Shown here: one piece after another, positions 62,478-64,000 of the stretch
Layout of the letters: every line of letters begins with the position of its first letter
How positions within the stretch are numbered: position 1 is the stretch's first letter
Origin: Vreelandella nanhaiensis
GTDB lineage: Bacteria; Pseudomonadota; Gammaproteobacteria; Pseudomonadales; Halomonadaceae
Direction: 5' to 3'
DNA length: 64,000 nt
Assembly (NCBI RefSeq): GCF_003990185.1
Contig: NZ_RZHF01000014.1
Location: 124,001 to 188,000 of the forward strand
Made by a program: the position numbers and the translations under genes
The notes under the pieces: generated by a model
What the model saw: only the letters and a program-made list of their open reading frames with translations
Told to the model about the DNA's origin: nothing
The model's database searches: none

Positions 62478-62769
62478 ACCAGCTCCCAGGTAGCGAATAA
62501 ATTAGCCTTATTAGAAATAGGCCGTTTTTGATACTAGGCAGTATGCTGCAGAGCAGCAATAGCGGTGTGACTAAAGTAGCAGCTTCGCATGCAGAAGCAC
62601 TTAAGCGCATAAATGACTGGGTAGGCGCTTTTTATAGGCGCTATCTGCTAAAATTTGCCCCCTTCGCTTTTTAGGGCTTGTATGAAAAAGCAGGCGTTTT
62701 ATACGCGGCATGAAATTCGGCTGCTTTTCCTACAAACGCTAATTACCTTTAACCGCTCTGGAAATGTTC

Positions 62770-64000
62770 ATGAATGCAGTCATTCTTGCAGTGCTCGTCA
62801 TGGTAGTGCTGTCACTTTTACGCGTATCGGTTGTATTTGCGCTGGTCGTAGGTGCGTTGGTAGGGGGGCTGGTCGGCGGGTTGTCTCTGGATCAGACGTT
62901 GGAAGCGTTCAATAACGGTGTAGGCGGGGGCGCTCAAGTCGCACTGGCTTATGCCACTCTGGGTGCTTTCGCCGTGGCAATTTCTCGCTCTGGATTGCCA
63001 GATATGCTGGCAAATCGTCTGATTACTCTGCTGGGACAAGAGGCCACTCAGATGCATCAGGCGCGGGTTAAAATGTTGCTGCTTGGCGCTGTATTGCTGG
63101 TGGCTATTTCCTCGCAAAACGCCATTCCCGTGCATATTGCGTTTATTCCCGTATTAATTCCCCCGCTATTGATCGTAATGAACCGACTACAGCTGGATCG
63201 TCGGGCGGTAGCCTGCGCGCTAACCTTCGGTTTGACTGCACCCTATATGCTATTACCCGTAGGCTTTGGGGCGATTTTCCTTAACGATATCCTGTTAGCT
63301 AATTTGAATAGCGCAGGCCAGCCGCTGGGCCTGGAGATTACGCGTAACATGGTGCCCATGGCCATGGCCATTCCGGTGGGTGGCATGGCGGTCGGTCTTG
63401 TCGTGGCGCTGCTATTCAGCTATCGCGGGCGGCGCGAGTATGCCAGCAAGGATCTGGTCACAAGCCACGCCCAGCATACGCATACGCCTGCCAAGCCGCA
63501 TATGCTCGGACTTGTCATGTCCGGCGTGGCGATTGTGGCAGCATTGGGGTTGCAGCTCTACAGTGGTTCGATGATTCTGGGTGGTCTGGTCGGGATTGGT
63601 TTGCTCTCGATGGGCGGTATCTTTAAATGGCGTGAAGCCGATGATCTGTTTACCAGCGGCATGCGTATGATGGCGCTGATCGGCTTTATCATGATTTCAG
63701 CAGCAGGATTTGCAGAAGTCATGAAAGCCACGGGCGATATTGATGCGCTGGTAACGGGTGCCTTTGAGATATTCGGCGATAACCGCGGTGTTGCTGCGCT
63801 AGTCATGCTGTTGGTGGGGCTGTTTATTACCCTGGGTATTGGTTCTTCGTTTTCAACTATTCCAATTATTGCCGCCATCTTCGTTCCGCTGGCGGTTCAA
63901 TTCGGGTTCTCGCCCATGGCGACCGTTGTGCTGGTAGGTACGGCGGCGGCTTTAGGAGATGCGGGGTCGCCAGCGTCTGACTCGACACTTGGCCCAACTG
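62770..64000 (+). CDS. NhaC-like Na+/H+ antiporter family protein (cut off at the right edge)
   Basis: 410 codons are visible and the frame is open to the edge. [41 protein letters not shown] and [24 protein letters not shown] precede [19 protein letters not shown], the signature of PF03553 antiporters. Such proteins exchange Na+ for H+, sometimes with a carboxylate. ATG 62770 is used; an ATG 6 bp upstream in frame is equally possible. Confidence 0.88.
   Translation, partial: MNAVILAVLVMVVLSLLRVSVVFALVVGALVGGLVGGLSLDQTLEAFNNGVGGGAQVALAYATLGAFAVAISRSGLPDMLANRLITLLGQEATQMHQARVKMLLLGAVLLVAISSQNAIPVHIAFIPVLIPPLLIVMNRLQLDRRAVACALTFGLTAPYMLLPVGFGAIFLNDILLANLNSAGQPLGLEITRNMVPMAMAIPVGGMAVGLVVALLFSYRGRREYASKDLVTSHAQHTHTPAKPHMLGLVMSGVAIVAALGLQLYSGSMILGGLVGIGLLSMGGIFKWREADDLFTSGMRMMALIGFIMISAAGFAEVMKATGDIDALVTGAFEIFGDNRGVAALVMLLVGLFITLGIGSSFSTIPIIAAIFVPLAVQFGFSPMATVVLVGTAAALGDAGSPASDSTLGPT

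Noticed and set aside
1..64000. CRISPR arrays, rRNA operons, prophage and replication origins
   Set aside because: No regularly spaced repeats, rRNA sequence, phage structural genes or iteron/DnaA-box clusters were noticed on reading.

Overview
The window looks like chromosome of a moderately halophilic gammaproteobacterium of the Halomonadaceae (Halomonas or a close relative). The evidence is a glycine-betaine synthesis locus (betI-betB-betA with a choline-binding protein), a paired DUF1538 membrane system of the UmpA/UmpB type with a PII-like partner, TRAP and NhaC-like Na+-coupled transporters, and gammaproteobacterial-type glpD/glpR, fadE, mntR and nsrR. This rests on family recognition and context; no database search was possible.

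Layout. 1-6700: a cut-off AmpG-like permease, a SlyD-like isomerase, proS, a small lipoprotein, a BenE transporter with two copies of a 20-bp operator, a probable CsrA/RsmA-sequestering small RNA (about 5787-5920), and a Crp/Fnr regulator. 7000-20600: a PoxB-like ThDP enzyme, an XRE-cupin regulator, nfo, a glycerophosphodiester phosphodiesterase, a quinone oxidoreductase, an SLC13/RCK transporter, glpR, glpD and fadE. 20900-26230: betA-betB-betI, divergent choX, tRNA-Met(CAT) and the 4.5S SRP RNA.

26350-42300 is an accessory segment. A decayed IS3-family element lies beside the SRP RNA gene. Then come eight co-oriented signalling genes (27434-41392): three sensor kinases, a REC/degenerate HD-GYP protein, an MglA-like small GTPase, a REC protein fused to a type II secretion/type IV pilus ATPase-like domain with broken catalytic motifs, a single-domain receiver, and a REC-PAS-PAS-LOV-GGDEF-EAL-REC protein. 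A kinase fragment and a dead truncated-haemoglobin gene follow. I consider this cluster the most likely undescribed system here: a phosphorelay, GTPase and c-di-GMP module with a predicted blue-light input.

42800-46550 holds an atypical SDR, a NYN-domain protein, a second Crp/Fnr regulator, NsrR and a DUF488 protein. 46860-54420 is one probable operon: an Lrp-type regulator, a class V PLP enzyme, an FAD/NAD(P) oxidoreductase, two carboxymuconolactone-decarboxylase-like proteins and a TRAP transporter. It looks like an uptake and degradation pathway for an unidentified substrate. 54600-64000 holds a RES/Xre toxin-antitoxin pair, mntR with a divergent Mn/Zn-type ABC transporter, PII-like plus two DUF1538 genes, a GntP permease and a cut-off NhaC-like antiporter.
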